A DNA stretch of 64,000 bases from assembly GCA_963931865.1 (NCBI GenBank), contig OZ007515.1, forward strand, positions 1,229,318 to 1,293,317, in the 5' to 3' direction. Positions 1 through 11,657 of the stretch are shown in pieces. Position 1 is the stretch's first letter. Every line of letters begins with the position of its first letter. A model generated the notes under the pieces. The model was not told the origin of the DNA. It did no database searches and worked only from the letters and a program-made list of their open reading frames with translations. The position numbers and the translations under genes are program-made. Source of the DNA: Axinella damicornis. Taxonomy: Eukaryota > Porifera > Demospongiae > Axinellida > Axinellidae.

Positions 1-20
1 CATCTATTGCAGGATGATCG

Positions 21-1647
21 ATGGCATTGCTGCAGAGGCTGTTGAGGAGCGACTACTTCATTCTAACCAGGTTTCTGATCCCCCTGGCGTTCACAGTTGT
101 GGCAGTGGACCTGGGAGAACAGGTATTACACAACTATGGTTGCCTCGCGCATGTCGCGGGACAGACTCTGGCCAGAGTCTTAGCTGTCCCGAGAGAGTGC
201 ATGGGGTAGGAGGGGCTACAGAGCAGGAGTCTACTGTGTGTGGCCAGCTGCTGTGCAGGTCTAGGATCCCCCCCCCCCCCCCCCCCCGCCACCCTCAGGA
301 GTCTGCTGTATGAATCCCATGTTCGGACCACAATTCCAATCTGTTCTGTTCTGTGAATTAGACTAGTCCCCCCTGATCTTCATTATAATCTGCTGTCCGT
401 GAATTAGTTCCCCTGATCATCATTACAATCTGCTGTATGCACCATTGTCCAAATACATACATGTAGATGTGTGTATTTGTCCCTTCCTGCACAGTTTCTG
501 AACCGCAGTGTAGCTCGCACTGTAAATGCAGTGGACACCTTGGCTGCCTATGGACTGGCGTACGTGATTGTGAAGTTCTTTATGGGTATGCTGGGCGAGG
601 TGAAGCAAGCAGGGCTGGTCTTGGTGTATGACCGTCCAGGGTTTCACAAGATCCTCATCTGCGTGTTGGTAGTATCGTTGAGTATTGCAGTGCTTCTCAT
701 CGTTACGGGTGAGTGGCAATTTAGCCCCATTCCTAGAGACAAGAGCGCATTATGACATCACCGTGCCGCAATGCCGATGATGTCATCATGCACTCTTGCT
801 AGAGATGTACGAGGCCTGCTTTTGTGGTACTGCAACATGGTAGACGTATTGCATCATGACCAGCTGCATCATAGATAGTGCTTTGATAGACAGGTAGCAA
901 AAACTTTCATTCAGTTCTTCTCTGATATAGTTGATGAAGGTCACCATTTCACTTTGCATAACTATCTGGAGTGTGCCGATTACACTAGTTCAAAAGTATA
1001 CTCAACCAATTAACTTGCAGGAACGTACCTATTGAGACACACACACACACACACAGCTAAAACACAACTAGGTGTATGGCTGATTGAAGACCTCCATGGA
1101 GTCAGTTCCACTGTATCTCAGCTCACCCACACTGCCCTCCTCTTCCTCTGTGCCTACCCACTCATTGATGCTGTTGTGAGTAACTCAGCATGAGCAGCCA
1201 ATTAAGTCATGCAAGGTGGGCGGGGCTCAACCATACTGCACTACTCATGCAATTCTGAGCCCCACCCACAGCTGCTTACAGAGTGTGTTGTCTCATGTTG
1301 GCCCTCCCTTCCTCGTAGTCATGGTACCACGGAGGGGTTCTTCTCCAGTGGAGACACAGCACTCTGGTGGNNNNNNNNNNNNNNNNNNNNNNNNNNNNNN
1401 NNNNNNNNNNNNNNNNNNNNNNNNNNNNNNNNNNNNNNNNNNNNNNNNNNNNNNNNNNNNNNNNNNNNNNNNNNNNNNNNNNNNNNNNNNNNNNNNNNNN
1501 NNNNNNNNNNNNNNNNNNNNNNNNNNNNNNNNNNNNNNNNNNNNNNNNNNNNNNNNNNNNNNNNNNNNNNGCTGAGGTATACAGTACCTTCTTGATCTCT
1601 TTTCATGTGAGCAAATATGTAAGTCATCTCCTCCTCTCCCCTCTTCT

Positions 1648-1698
<51 letters not shown>

Positions 1699-4086
1699 AC
1701 CCCTCCCTCCCTCCCTCCCTCCCTCCCTCCCTCCCTCCCTCCCTCCCTCCCTCCCTCCCTCCCTTCCTCCCTCCCTCCCTCCCTCCCTCCCTCCCTCCCT
1801 CCCTCCCTCCCTCCCCTCCCTCTCTCCCCTCCCTCCCTCCCAGGCTCTGGCTGTACTCACTGCCACCTATCCACTCGGTCACCTCGCCTATGGCTGGCTG
1901 AACCAACTCAGACCACTCGTTCCTGCATTCCTGAAGGTATAGCTCGTTCTTCAAGCTATGACATCATAGGAATTGGTGGAACTCCTAGTCAAGCACAATC
2001 CTGGCTGTGTAGCACTGCATATCGCGGGCTGTCAGGTTAAATAGAATGTACTAGAGAAAGTGTGTGGCTGAGGTATCTAGTCTACACCTCAGAGATTTGT
2101 AAGGCACTTGTGTAAGTGGTACCTCAAGATGTTTGCTGTAACACCTGTGTGGCAGGACAACCAAGCCAGATTGTCCTAGTTGCATAGAACAGCGACATTG
2201 TTAGTTCTACGTAGCTGCTAGAGGGGAGGTCTTATTCATTTAACTACATTGTGTGTGTATGCAGGAGAGCCAAGATAAGAACAGACCAGTCATAAGACTC
2301 AAGAAGATCGCCATATTTTCATTCGGTGCCTTTCTCGTGGCTGCTATGGTAAGCACACCGCTATCTTCACATTCTGTGCTTCTCCTCAGCTTTTATGTTG
2401 AAAAGGGGGATGGCACCAGCTACCCCGTTTTGTGACCTAAGCTGAGGCAGCCTGGGAATGAGCTAGCCATATTCTGAAACTGAAGGTTATCCAGCAACTG
2501 AATTGGTTTAGGTCTCCTTCGTTCTGTTCTGGGTCCCTGGAGTGTCGGTGGCGATCCTTCAGCAGGCTGTTGGGATCTCACACAGTTTGGCAGTGCTCTG
2601 CGTCAACCCGCTACGAATCTTCGCCTTCTTCTGCTTCATAGGTGAGAAGCAGGAGAGAGGGGGGAGGGGGGAGGAAGGGAGAGAGGTTGGGTGAGAGGGA
2701 GGGGAGGTAGGGAGAGAGGTTGGGTGAGAGGGAGGGGAGGTAGGGAGAGAGGTTGGGTGAGGTAGGGTAGATGTGGAGGAGGGAGGGCGGAGAGGAGGGA
2801 GGGTGGATAGGAGAGAACGGTAGAGGGGAGTAAGAAAGGAAGGCCTGTTTCCATATCAAAACATTAGCATGAAAGTATTGCCTACTGAGATTATGTGTTT
2901 GCATGATGTGCACTGGGAAGATTGACCCCAAAGATATATATACGTATATTCCAGTAAAAGTTTTACGAATCCTCATTTACCAGCTTTGAATAACTTCTTT
3001 GCAGTCATTCTGAGGATCCCGTTGGCTGGCTGGTTGACCCACCATCACCAGACCAAACTGGTAACCCCGAGTTCATTCATCCGCATAGCAGCCATTTTGG
3101 CCGTCTTCTTCACACTGCTGCACCTGGGGTGAGTGTACATGTTAGAGTGTGTGTAGTGTGACTGTGTGTGTGTGTGTGTGAGGTGGGTACATGTATGGGT
3201 GTGAGAGGTGGATATGTGTGTGTGGGTGTGAGAGGTGGGTATGGGTGTGTGGGTGTGAGAGGTGGGTATGGGTGTGTGGGTGTGAGAGGTGGGTATGGGT
3301 GTGTGGGTGTGAGAGGTGGGTATGGGTGTGTGGGTGTTAGTGACTAGTGGGTGTGAGAAGTGGATCCGAGTGACTGTGTGAGGGACAGAAGGTTTTGCAT
3401 GTGACTAGGGGAGGGTGGGTGTTGTCGAGATAGTGCATGAAGAATTTAGAAAGCATATGAACTCATACAACCCCCGCCCATGCTTCCCAACACACATGCA
3501 AACACTGTCTCCCTCCGTTACCCAGGGTGAGTGGTGCCTCCCTGGGAGTGGCAGCACTGTTCTTGGGATTCTTCACAGAGATGGTTGTAATGGTGGTCTT
3601 TGCCAGCGCCTACGCCTGCTGGAGGGTGAGTGGGTACAGGCCCTCCTGAGGAATGTGTAGTGAGAAGGGTCTCCTCCAACCAATGCACACGTCTGTCATC
3701 TACTCATCACATTGACATCTTTAACCCCTTATACTCACGATTTGTATTTTATTTGTGAGTTTAATCCCCATACTTACTTCCAAATGCGTGTCTGTATATT
3801 ACACTTGTCGGGAGCTAGCTTCCTGGTTTGATTGTTCCTGACGCAGCACTGGAGAGCAAAGAGGGTACGGAGTAGGAGAGAGAGCGAAGAGAAAGATGTG
3901 CAGGAGTCAGTTGAATTGAAATCACTTCACTATTGCAAGGAACTGGAGCTGGCCACTGTGGATGGGGAATCTGGTTTGAGTCGGTTGTCAACTGCACGGA
4001 CAACTGCAGAGGAAGTTGTAGAGGAGGAGAGCAGCTCTTGTAGCAGGCAAACAGACCCCTCTCACAAACGAGTTGTGAATGGATAG
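21..4086 (+). CDS. ANKH: ANKH-type (progressive ankylosis) multi-pass membrane exporter, broken by assembly gap
   Basis: Exons seen: 21-122, 495-708, 1072-1175, 1319 into the gap, 1844-1936, 2265-2348, 2512-2641, 3005-3128, 3526-3625, 3847-4086. The conceptual protein matches ANKH along its whole visible length: the N-terminus has RFLIPL...VDLGEQ, exon 2 AAYGLAY, exon 3 [10 protein letters not shown], and the exon at 1844 has [11 protein letters not shown] followed by YGWLNQLR. The family has many membrane-spanning helices and exports ATP, citrate and pyrophosphate across the plasma membrane; in vertebrates this limits mineralisation. The start at 21 gives an N-terminus of the family's usual length. 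The C-terminal tail (last exon) is hydrophilic, Arg/Glu/Ser-rich and presumably cytosolic. Exons for roughly one quarter of the protein (equivalent of human residues about 190-300) are missing in the run of N. Splice phases agree across all visible junctions outside the gap. Family assignment is strong; transported substrate in this animal is inference. Confidence 0.93.
1371..1570. other. Assembly gap (200 N)
   Basis: Exactly 200 undetermined bases inside the ANKH gene. The exon starting at 1319 runs into it and the next recognisable exon starts at 1844, so coding exons are hidden here. The round length suggests a placeholder, so the true size is unknown. Confidence 0.99.
1639..1842. repeat. 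Poly-C tract followed by (CCCT)n microsatellite
   Basis: An almost uninterrupted run of about 48 C is followed by about 35 CCCT units. It ends directly at the CAG acceptor of the ANKH exon at 1844, so it also serves as an extreme polypyrimidine tract. Long frames read through it on both strands are only repeat translation. Confidence 0.97.
2655..2780. repeat. G-rich minisatellite in ANKH intron
   Basis: About three copies of a 33-bp purine-rich unit built from GGGAGAGAGGTTGGGTGAGA. It lies just after the donor at 2642. Confidence 0.85.
3165..3360. repeat. GT-rich minisatellite (27-bp unit)
   Basis: Four to five copies of a roughly 27-bp unit containing GAGAGGTGGGTATGGGTGTG, preceded by a short (GT)n, in the ANKH intron before the exon at 3526. 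Confidence 0.88.
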
Positions 4087-5092
4087 AAGTTGTGAATGGT
4101 TAGAAGATAATGTCATGAATCAAGATTGTATCTACGTACATCCAAAGTGACCACTCAACGTGATTGGATCTCATTTGAGTCGTTTCTATATATCGTGCAT
4201 GTTTCTGGTATAAGTATTCAATCTGGTATGCATACATGATCAGCTAGGAGTTGGTGAGTTCCCTGCAGTGATGTGCTGTAGGTAGGTTAATAGTACAAAG
4301 GAATTGGGTATATAGTAGGCTATAGCAAGGTCGCATATCGACCCTAACTATCAAAACCAGGGTTTCCCACGATCAATTGTGCTATATGTATGTCGCATGC
4401 GTGAGAGAGGTTAACTTGCGAAAACAAAAATAAATGCATGCTGGACGGGTACGGAGAGTTGTCATGCCATCAAAAAGCTTACCATTCCTGATTCTGGCAT
4501 CCAGCAACGAGCAATATATCAGGAATGTGCATTGGGTGGGTATTGGGTATAGTATATGAACCACAGCAGCTCCTGTACATACACGTGTAGTGCAGAACAT
4601 AATTATGCATACCTCATTATTCTGTAAAATTAATGCTGATTGTACTGTGCACATGCAAGATTTTATAGTGAATTAATTGGTCACACGAAGTACGACATAA
4701 TTTAATTTATGTATAGCGTCATTCCTCCCCACCTTCACAAATTAAACTTTGGGGAGGAGCCTGCATGCCATGGGAACAAAGCTATGAATATAATATACAG
4801 TGCTACTATAGGCATTATCTGTGCCAGTTGATCATCATTCGACAGCTAGCACTAAAATTAATACGTTTTTCATGCAGTTTCACAAGAAATTAAACGGATG
4901 CAGACAAGGAACAATTAATGATCGAATATGCCAGTACAAGCTGCAGGGGCTGATATGGTATATACCTACACCACGTGACCTACACACAAAGATATTCTCC
5001 ATGTAGCTGGGGTGCTAAGGATACGTGACAGTGCCTTCTAATCTTCACAATAAATAATGAATTAAAAACTCAAAAGGCCGTTGCTGTGCCAG
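4087..5092. other. Tail-to-tail intergenic region, no gene seen
   Basis: Lies between the stop of ANKH (+) and the stop of the DOMON/cupredoxin gene (-). AT-rich with short random frames; it should hold both 3' UTRs. I see no conserved coding frame or RNA gene. Confidence 0.6.
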
Positions 5093-5842
5093 TTACAGGA
5101 ACAGAATGCACAGAGCAGCTGCCAGGAGAGTAAGCAGTGGGGTTGCCATGGTAACAGCACCTCCTGCAATCGTTGGCATCACAGTAATCCTCCAACCGAG
5201 AGACAAATGACTGGCACACTATGTCAGAGAGAAAACTATACTAATATTGACATCTCCGATAAAATCTTCAGTATAATTACCCCTCTGGTTTTACTCGAGA
5301 TCTGAACAATTATAACCCTAATCATTCCTAGGCTCCGGCCCCTTTTAGTTGCTGCGTGGGCCGGGGAGCCTGCATGCAGGAACTAGGCTATAATTATAAC
5401 AATTATGTTCATAGAACACTTGCAAGCACAATACGGATCACACTAGTCATGATGTCTGCAAAGTACCTACTTATTGAATGCAGCTGGTTAACTTCACCTG
5501 ATAGTACACCGTGTTGGGTGTGTTGTCGTCAGGGGTCCAGGTAATCACCCCCGGCTCCCCGGAGCGACAGCTGACAGTGAGCTGGTCCTGGTATTGCTGC
5601 CTTGTGCCACAGTTGGTGAGGGTGTCACTTGCTTCGGGGCTCTCATTCAGCTCACACAGACGACCAACTGCAGGGAACAACCAAATAATAGACAAGTGTT
5701 GGGAATAAACCCTTGATGACGTACGTATACTCAAGATAATTGAAGAGCAAGAGAGGTGTACTATAATGGCAGTTATTAATAAGAGGTTATGCATGGTATT
5801 ATGCACAAATTTCATGCCAGATATAATATCAACATTGTGTGC

Positions 5843-5878
<36 letters not shown>

Positions 5879-6024
5879 AGCCTAGCTGGCAATGAGGGGT
5901 TGTTTACTCTATTAGTCATTGCACAAAGTCTACCGGTGGGTTTACGTCTAATTAAGTACGCTCACCTCCTGTTGGGTTGTCCTGGTCGTCAAACCCAGCA
6001 AACACCCGCTCCCTCTGTGTGAGT

Positions 6025-6067
<43 letters not shown>

Positions 6068-6578
6068 GTGTGAGTGTGTGATGTGTGTGTGTGTGTGTAC
6101 GTGTGTGTGTGAATGTGTGATTGTGAATGATTCCTCCATCCACAAATCACACAAAGTGCTGTCCGTGTTGCTGAGTTACAGTGCGTGCATGTGTTTGTGG
6201 GTGTGACACAATCCTCAGCTCACGTCTCTCTCCATGGGTGAGTTCAGTAACCTCCCACCACTGGCAGAGTCAGTGATGTAGAAGGGATGATAGAAGCCAC
6301 GCTGCGAGGGGGCGGGGTCATTGCCTCCCTCTGTAATGAAGGTGTACGTCTGACCACGTTGCACAACGAGCTCTGGAATCAGGGTGTCATTGAGGTACCA
6401 GGCAATACCCCATCCTGCCGTACCTGGATGTGTGTGTGCATGTGCGTGTGTGTGTGTGTGTGTGTGTTGTGTGTGTGGTGAGTGTGTGTGGTGTGTGTAT
6501 GTGTTGGTTTGTGTATGTGACAATATGCATGTACAGCCTTTTAGTGTGAGCACCCAGACATAAAGGCTTCTACAAATT

Positions 6579-6627
<49 letters not shown>

Positions 6628-9600
6628 AGTAATGGCCATGAAGCCTCTCGCAAGCCCTGTTGGGCCAATCCGGGCAACAAACGTTGTGTTTGTCCGTGCA
6701 TCAATCGTTGCGGGAGGAAAGGCGGGACACGGATTGCAGCGGAATGTCCCAGAGCACCGGTTGCTAGGGGTGCGGCCCAGATGGATAGGAGGGTCACCAC
6801 CTGTGACAAGACGTGGACAGAATGAACAGCTTGTATATTCAGTAAATTACTTCCTGTGTACGGGCTCAATGCAGCAAGAAGCTGGGGACTGCCCAAGACT
6901 CACCGCTAGCCCTCACAAAGTGTTTGAAAGCTGTGACTCCTAACCCCCCCACGGACCAGACGATGTACTGGTTCATGTTGTCAGGGTCGATGGGGAGATC
7001 ACACACACCATCAGCTGTAGAAAATCATGGCGGCATACATGCTTGGACACAGTACATAGATGAGATTTTCTTAATGGCTGCATGGTGAATAAATCACCCA
7101 AAGCTGACAATTCTAGGAATACGTACATATGCACATGGTGTACAATAACGTTATTGTACAGTTTGCTAACCTGTGGTGAAACTCCTAGAGAAGACTACAC
7201 ACTGGTCTCCGTCCTCCTTCCAGCCTGTCACGCCAAAGACATCATTGGTACAGCTGCCAGAAGAGTCCATCACATCAGGACAAGCACCAATTCCTCCTCG
7301 GCACTGTAAGTTCAAAGGCCAAGGGTCAAAGGTCAGCCATCCTAGTTTTTGGGGTGAGCCTCATACTACCTGTAGTCTATGGACCATTTTGTTTGTAGTG
7401 CACATTGGGAACCATGACTACATATATGTACCATGTTTAATTATATAAGTGAACTGCATTACTATCTACATGCACACAGGGAACACAGCAGCAACGTCGC
7501 ATGTCTACTTCCACACCTGCACATAGTCGCTGAGGAAGTAGTCGACGGCGTTTGGTCCCGTGGTGTCATCCACCCAGGTGATGGTGGCATCCGCTCCGAG
7601 CATTACCGTCCGTGTTGAGTTTGCACTCAGGCCAAAACCCATGTACTGGTTTGCAGTGCTATCAGGAGGGAGGAAGGGGGGGGGGACAGGTGGGAGGAGG
7701 GGAGGGAGGAGGAGAAGGAGGGGCAGCAGGAGGAAGAGGAGAGGGTCAATGAGGGGAGGGAGGACATGGATGAGGAGGAACCATGCTGATAACAACGGTC
7801 CAAATCCCAGCCTCATTTCTAGCCCAAGTTGCCAAAATTAGTATGCTATATAGCTCATAACCTATAGGTTGGATGAGTTGCAATTCTGCAGGTTGAGTCT
7901 CTTGCTAGATCAGGTACTGCAGAACGTTCTGGTTTTGTATATAATGTGCCCGCTCATGACCTTTGGCCATATATAATAGATTTACTAGGTGTCATGGCTA
8001 TTCATGTAACATGAATATAGTATTCTAGTTCCAATTATTTTTTCAGTGACAGCTGCGAATTAATGCTGAGCAGCAAGACCTCTAAAGAAAAACATTGCGA
8101 GCCATGCTAATGCAAATGCTGTGAGGGAGCTTGGTCAGAGTTTGCTATAGCTACATTGCCAGAGGAGATAATGGGGTGTGGCAATGGGTTGCCAGGGCAA
8201 CAAAACCATCCCCAGACAGAGCAGCATTCCTTCACCGTTTGGGGTCTCATCCTCTTGGGGATTGGACAGAATACAACAACAGTATATAGCGTACAATAAA
8301 CACTAAACCCCAGTACGCAAACAACTTGATGGAGCACTCCACGGATACTGTCCAATTCGTAAACATTCCTTTTGCATGGCTCACCACACTGCTAAGTAAC
8401 CATACAATCATAGTCTCTGCATATTTCTCACCACGCTGCTATGGAATGCAAACTGTGATTGGTGAGCCATATATTTATCATAGCAAACTGTGTCTGGTTT
8501 TTGATCAAGTGTGAAGTGACAATTCCCCAACCGTGTCAAATGAACTACGTAGATTTACATTTACTAGCAAAAAAAGTGACTTTTAGTTAACAATATTTAG
8601 TAATAGAGCACTTTAAGTTTGATGCTCTCGAAGCACAAGAAAGTGTTGCTGAAAGTACCGTTAGTGGACAACTACCTTAAGGTCACTATTATTTGTGGGT
8701 GCTAACTTTAGTAGCGAATTTTAGCAAATTGGCAAATTTAAGGCGATGTGACATACATGTGCATCAATTGGGGCAAGCCATACAAAGCTAAAAGTAGCCT
8801 GACAACACTGGCTGAATGGCACCACGCTAGCAGCATGGCACCATGTTAGCAGCATGGCACCACGCTAGCTGCATGGCACCACGCTAGCTGCATGGCACCA
8901 TGTTAGCAGCATGGCACCATGCTAGCTGCATGGCACCATGCTAGCAGCATGGCACCATGCTACGCTAGCTGCATGGTACCATGTTAGCAGCATGGTACCA
9001 CGCTAGCTGCATGGCACCATGCTAGCAGCATGGCACCATGCTACGCTAGCAGCATGGTACCATGTTAGCAGCATGGTACCACGCTAGCTGCATGGCACCA
9101 TGCTAGCAGCATGGCACCATGCTACGCTAGCTGCATGGTACCATGTTAGCAGCATGGTACCACGCTAGCTGCATGGCACCATGCTAGCAGCATGGCACCA
9201 TGCTACGCTAGCTGTATGGTACCATGTTAGCAGCATGGTACCATGCAGCTAGCGTAGCATGGCACCATGCTACGCTAGCTGCATGGTACCATGTTAGCAG
9301 CATGGCACCACGCTAGCTGAATGGCACCATGCTACGCTAGCTGCATGGTACCACACATGAGCTGGTGGATGCATATCCACGAGTGAGAGGAACACCTGGG
9401 GCATCATTCTGAAAGCGAAACTGCCCTACCTGTTGCACTAGCCCACCAGCAGTGCAGCTGTCACTTGCAAGCATTCAGCTAAAAACACAGCCGCCAAATC
9501 TGCTCAACTTGCTAAAAATAATAGTGACCTTTAAGTGTGAGAATGCATGGTGCCGCATTGGCTGGCTCATGTAAAGGTGTCCAATATTAAACAGGCAGGT

Positions 9601-10685
9601 GCTCCAAGGGAGTGGGAGGATCCAGTAGACAGGTGTTAATCACCTCTTGCATATTCATAGAGGAATCAGTAGACTGTGATTGAATCGTGAATATCTTGGG
9701 GAGCAGATCGATGCTCTCTACACTAAGTCATCCCTGTGATAGGATTTTGGAAATCAATGTACCAGTGGCTCTTCTACTGCCCCATCCTCAGCGCTCCTGT
9801 TTGGGGATTCAATGCGTTAGGAAGAATATTCCTGTATAAGAATGTTTTCCGCAGGCTTACTACCATAAGCTAATAATCCTCAAATAATTTTAGGCATGCT
9901 ATATGACATTGCATCTTGGGATGCTTCCACATGGTGCACACATGGGGCAGTCAACCATATCCTGCTACTAGAGAGCATGTGTTGTAAAACTTCTTTGGCG
10001 ATCAGCGAAAAAAGAGAATGCACGACTAACGTATTGGTCAGCTGTTTTGTGTAGTTCTAGTTTCTTGACATTACTCTCCCACTTACACCCAATTATTGAA
10101 ATGTTGATCAAAGCCAATTGTACAAACAGATTTTCTTTAATGCTTGTGCTGAAACATTAGGGACTTTGTTTGCTGCTTAGTAATCGACAGTCAACAGAGA
10201 AGGTCGATCTTTATCTACAGGCAGAACTGGCGAGAAACACCTGCAGTGTGATGGGACTTGAGGCCGATACATTTAGTTGGCAGTCAAGTATTTAACCACT
10301 TGTCCACCATGCAGTCACCAGATCAATAATGTGGTCCAAAACGCATATGGCTGCTACAGCACAGATCATACGGCTCGGCCTGAAGAGTACCTCACCTGAC
10401 TGCATCAAGAGCACAGCCACAGAGCATGAACCGGACCGTCTGTGCTGCTCTATCCACACTCCAGGCCACCTGCAGATTCTCATCCAACATATTACAGTTG
10501 TCAAAGTCATTGGCAGTGAGCCTCTGTCCGTGGACTATGTGCGTGGGAGGTGAAAATAACCAGAGCCAAGAAGAAAGTATTTAACACCTGCACCGATATA
10601 ATAAACATTAGCATGGTTTTGCGAGTGTACCTGAGGATAGCCCGATGAAGGTGGCTACGCAGAGTAAGCTGACGACGGAGACCAT
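5093..10685 (-). CDS. Secreted DOMON + cupredoxin-like protein with GPI-type tail (Knickkopf/Skeletor C-terminal half)
   Basis: Ten exons in order of translation: 10685-10631, 10534-10396, 7658-7517, 7303-7171, 7014-6904, 6800-6627, 6423-6224, 6014-5966, 5667-5498, 5218-5093; 432 aa, all phases agree. Residues 1-18 are a signal peptide. About 22-112 form a DOMON domain (NDFDNCNML, ...YMGFGLSANSTR...MLGADATITWV). About 255-402 form the plastocyanin-like domain of Knickkopf/Skeletor: WYLNDTLIPELVVQRGQTY, FYHPFYITD, ITWTPDDNTPNTVYYQC, SLGWRI. The C-terminal ~20 residues are hydrophobic and end at the stop, as in a GPI-anchoring signal. In insects Knickkopf carries two DM13 domains in front of DOMON and acts on extracellular chitin; here DM13 is absent from this gene but is found in the two neighbours. 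Candidate type-1 copper ligands are H297, C392 and H395; the position of the usual axial Met is Trp. DOMON binds heme or sugar in other families. Function here is unknown. Confidence 0.88.
5845..5876. repeat. Poly-C run
   Basis: About 32 consecutive C in the intron between the last-but-two exons of the DOMON gene. Confidence 0.95.
6017..6131. repeat. (GT)n microsatellite
   Basis: Imperfect GT repeat directly upstream (on the minus strand) of the exon 6014-5966 acceptor. On the coding strand it is a CA tract. Confidence 0.95.
6428..6627. repeat. GT and CA microsatellites flanking an exon
   Basis: A (GT)n block at about 6428-6520 and a (CA)n block at 6578-6626. The second reaches exactly to the donor of the exon 6800-6627, so the donor GT is the first unit of the repeat on the minus strand. 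Confidence 0.93.
7786..8035. repeat. Two dispersed-repeat fragments in DOMON intron
   Basis: 7786-7835 resembles the repeat family at 28250-28925 and 47575-47835 (CTGATAACAACGGTCCAAAT, CATTTCTAGCCCAAG). About 7910-8035 is a diverged inverted copy of 12912-13030 (ATATGGCCA, CATGAATA and AATTGGAACTAGAAT on the opposite strand). Confidence 0.6.
8811..9352. repeat. Palindrome-rich minisatellite with 81-bp higher-order unit
   Basis: Tandem 18-19 bp monomers of the type GCTAGCAGCATGGCACCAT. Alternation of variant monomers makes a higher-order period of 81 bp: the marker TACGCTAGC recurs at 8961, 9042, 9123 and 9204. The monomer is full of short palindromes (GCTAGC, GGTACC, CATG). It lies in the 2.7-kb intron that splits the DOMON domain. 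Confidence 0.95.
10230..10312 (-). mobile_element. Probable tRNA-derived SINE head
   Basis: Read on the minus strand, TGGACAAGTGGTTAAA (10306-10291) resembles a pol III A box. CGGCCTCAAGTCCCATC about 35 bp further on resembles a B box. Spacing and order fit a tRNA head; the 3' end of the element is not clear. It lies in the DOMON-gene intron. Confidence 0.5.
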
Positions 10686-10816
10686 CTCGATCCACAGTTC
10701 CACAACAAGTTAATTAGACAGGCAAAAACTATTTGTGCCACGCCTCCTTTGTTCGCACATGCGCAGTAAAACAATTGGCAGCGTGAGTATTTCAGAGAGC
10801 TTCTTAGCAGCCTGAC

Positions 10817-11386
10817 ATGCAGAGAGCGTCCAGGATGAAGAAGGAACTTGAGAGGCTTAGAACTGACCCTCCTCACGGCGTCTCCTGCTGGCCGAAAGAC
10901 GGCAGACTAGACTGCCTCGAAGCAAAACTACTGGGGTCAAAGGACACCCCTTATGAGGGCGGAATATTTAAATTGGAAATCAAGGTGCCAGAAAGATATC
11001 CTTTTGAGCCTCCTCAGGTGCAGTTTGTTACAAAGATATACCACCCAAACATAGATACAGCTGGACGAATATGTCTCGATGTGCTCAAATCCCCACCACA
11101 AGGCTCCTGGAAGCCTGCGCACAACCTCTCAACAGTGTTGACCTCCATCCAATTGTTGGTTTCCGAGCCCAACCCGGATGACGGGCTGATGGCCGATATA
11201 TCCCACGAGTACAAACACAACAGGCCACAGTTTGTGGAGAAGGCAAAGCAGTGGGTACGAACACATGCAATGGACGAAGGTGAAATGAAGAAACCCACAG
11301 AAGCTGAAAGGAACTTGAAGAGACCATTGGAAAATAATGAGGGTGAATCAGTTACAAAACACCCTTGCCACGATTTGGAGAAGTAG
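10817..11386 (+). CDS. UBE2T: Ubiquitin-conjugating enzyme E2 T
   Basis: 189 aa in a single exon. The UBC fold covers residues 1-155: MQRASRMKKE start, PYEGGIFKLE, PERYPFEPP, HPN, then the active-site segment GRICLDVLKSPPQGSW with the catalytic Cys at residue 86 (the same number as in vertebrate UBE2T), and SEPNPDDGLMADIS. A hydrophilic Lys/Glu-rich tail follows. UBE2T is the E2 that, with FANCL, monoubiquitinates FANCD2/FANCI in interstrand-crosslink repair. The start is exact, since MQRAS is the conserved N-terminus. It is divergent with the DOMON gene (start codons 131 bp apart), which suggests a shared promoter. The lack of introns contrasts with the neighbours. Confidence 0.96.
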   Translation: MQRASRMKKELERLRTDPPHGVSCWPKDGRLDCLEAKLLGSKDTPYEGGIFKLEIKVPERYPFEPPQVQFVTKIYHPNIDTAGRICLDVLKSPPQGSWKPAHNLSTVLTSIQLLVSEPNPDDGLMADISHEYKHNRPQFVEKAKQWVRTHAMDEGEMKKPTEAERNLKRPLENNEGESVTKHPCHDLEK

Positions 11387-11657
11387 CAGCTCAGGAAATT
11401 GTAACAACCTTCCATACCGGGGGGAGGGAGGGTAAGTGTTTGCCTGATCATATCATAGATTTCAATGCCATACTTGCAAAACTCTCTAGCAATACATGAC
11501 TATAAAATAATCCTTGAAAGACGTCTACTACCATAGATTTCTACTACAATTCGCACATCTAATAAAGGTTGAGGTATATGCATCTGAGTACTACACCATA
11601 CACACTAAGAGCTATAGTGTTGTCACACTAGCTAATGGGCACTGCACGGAGCAGTGA

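Noticed and set aside
1319..1954. Long frames on both strands through the N gap and CCCT tract
   Set aside because: They are Gly/Arg/Glu or Pro/Ser/Leu repeats translated from a microsatellite and unknown bases.
8811..9352. CRISPR-like regular spacing
   Set aside because: The 'spacers' are variants of the same monomer; the context is a eukaryotic intron. It is a minisatellite.
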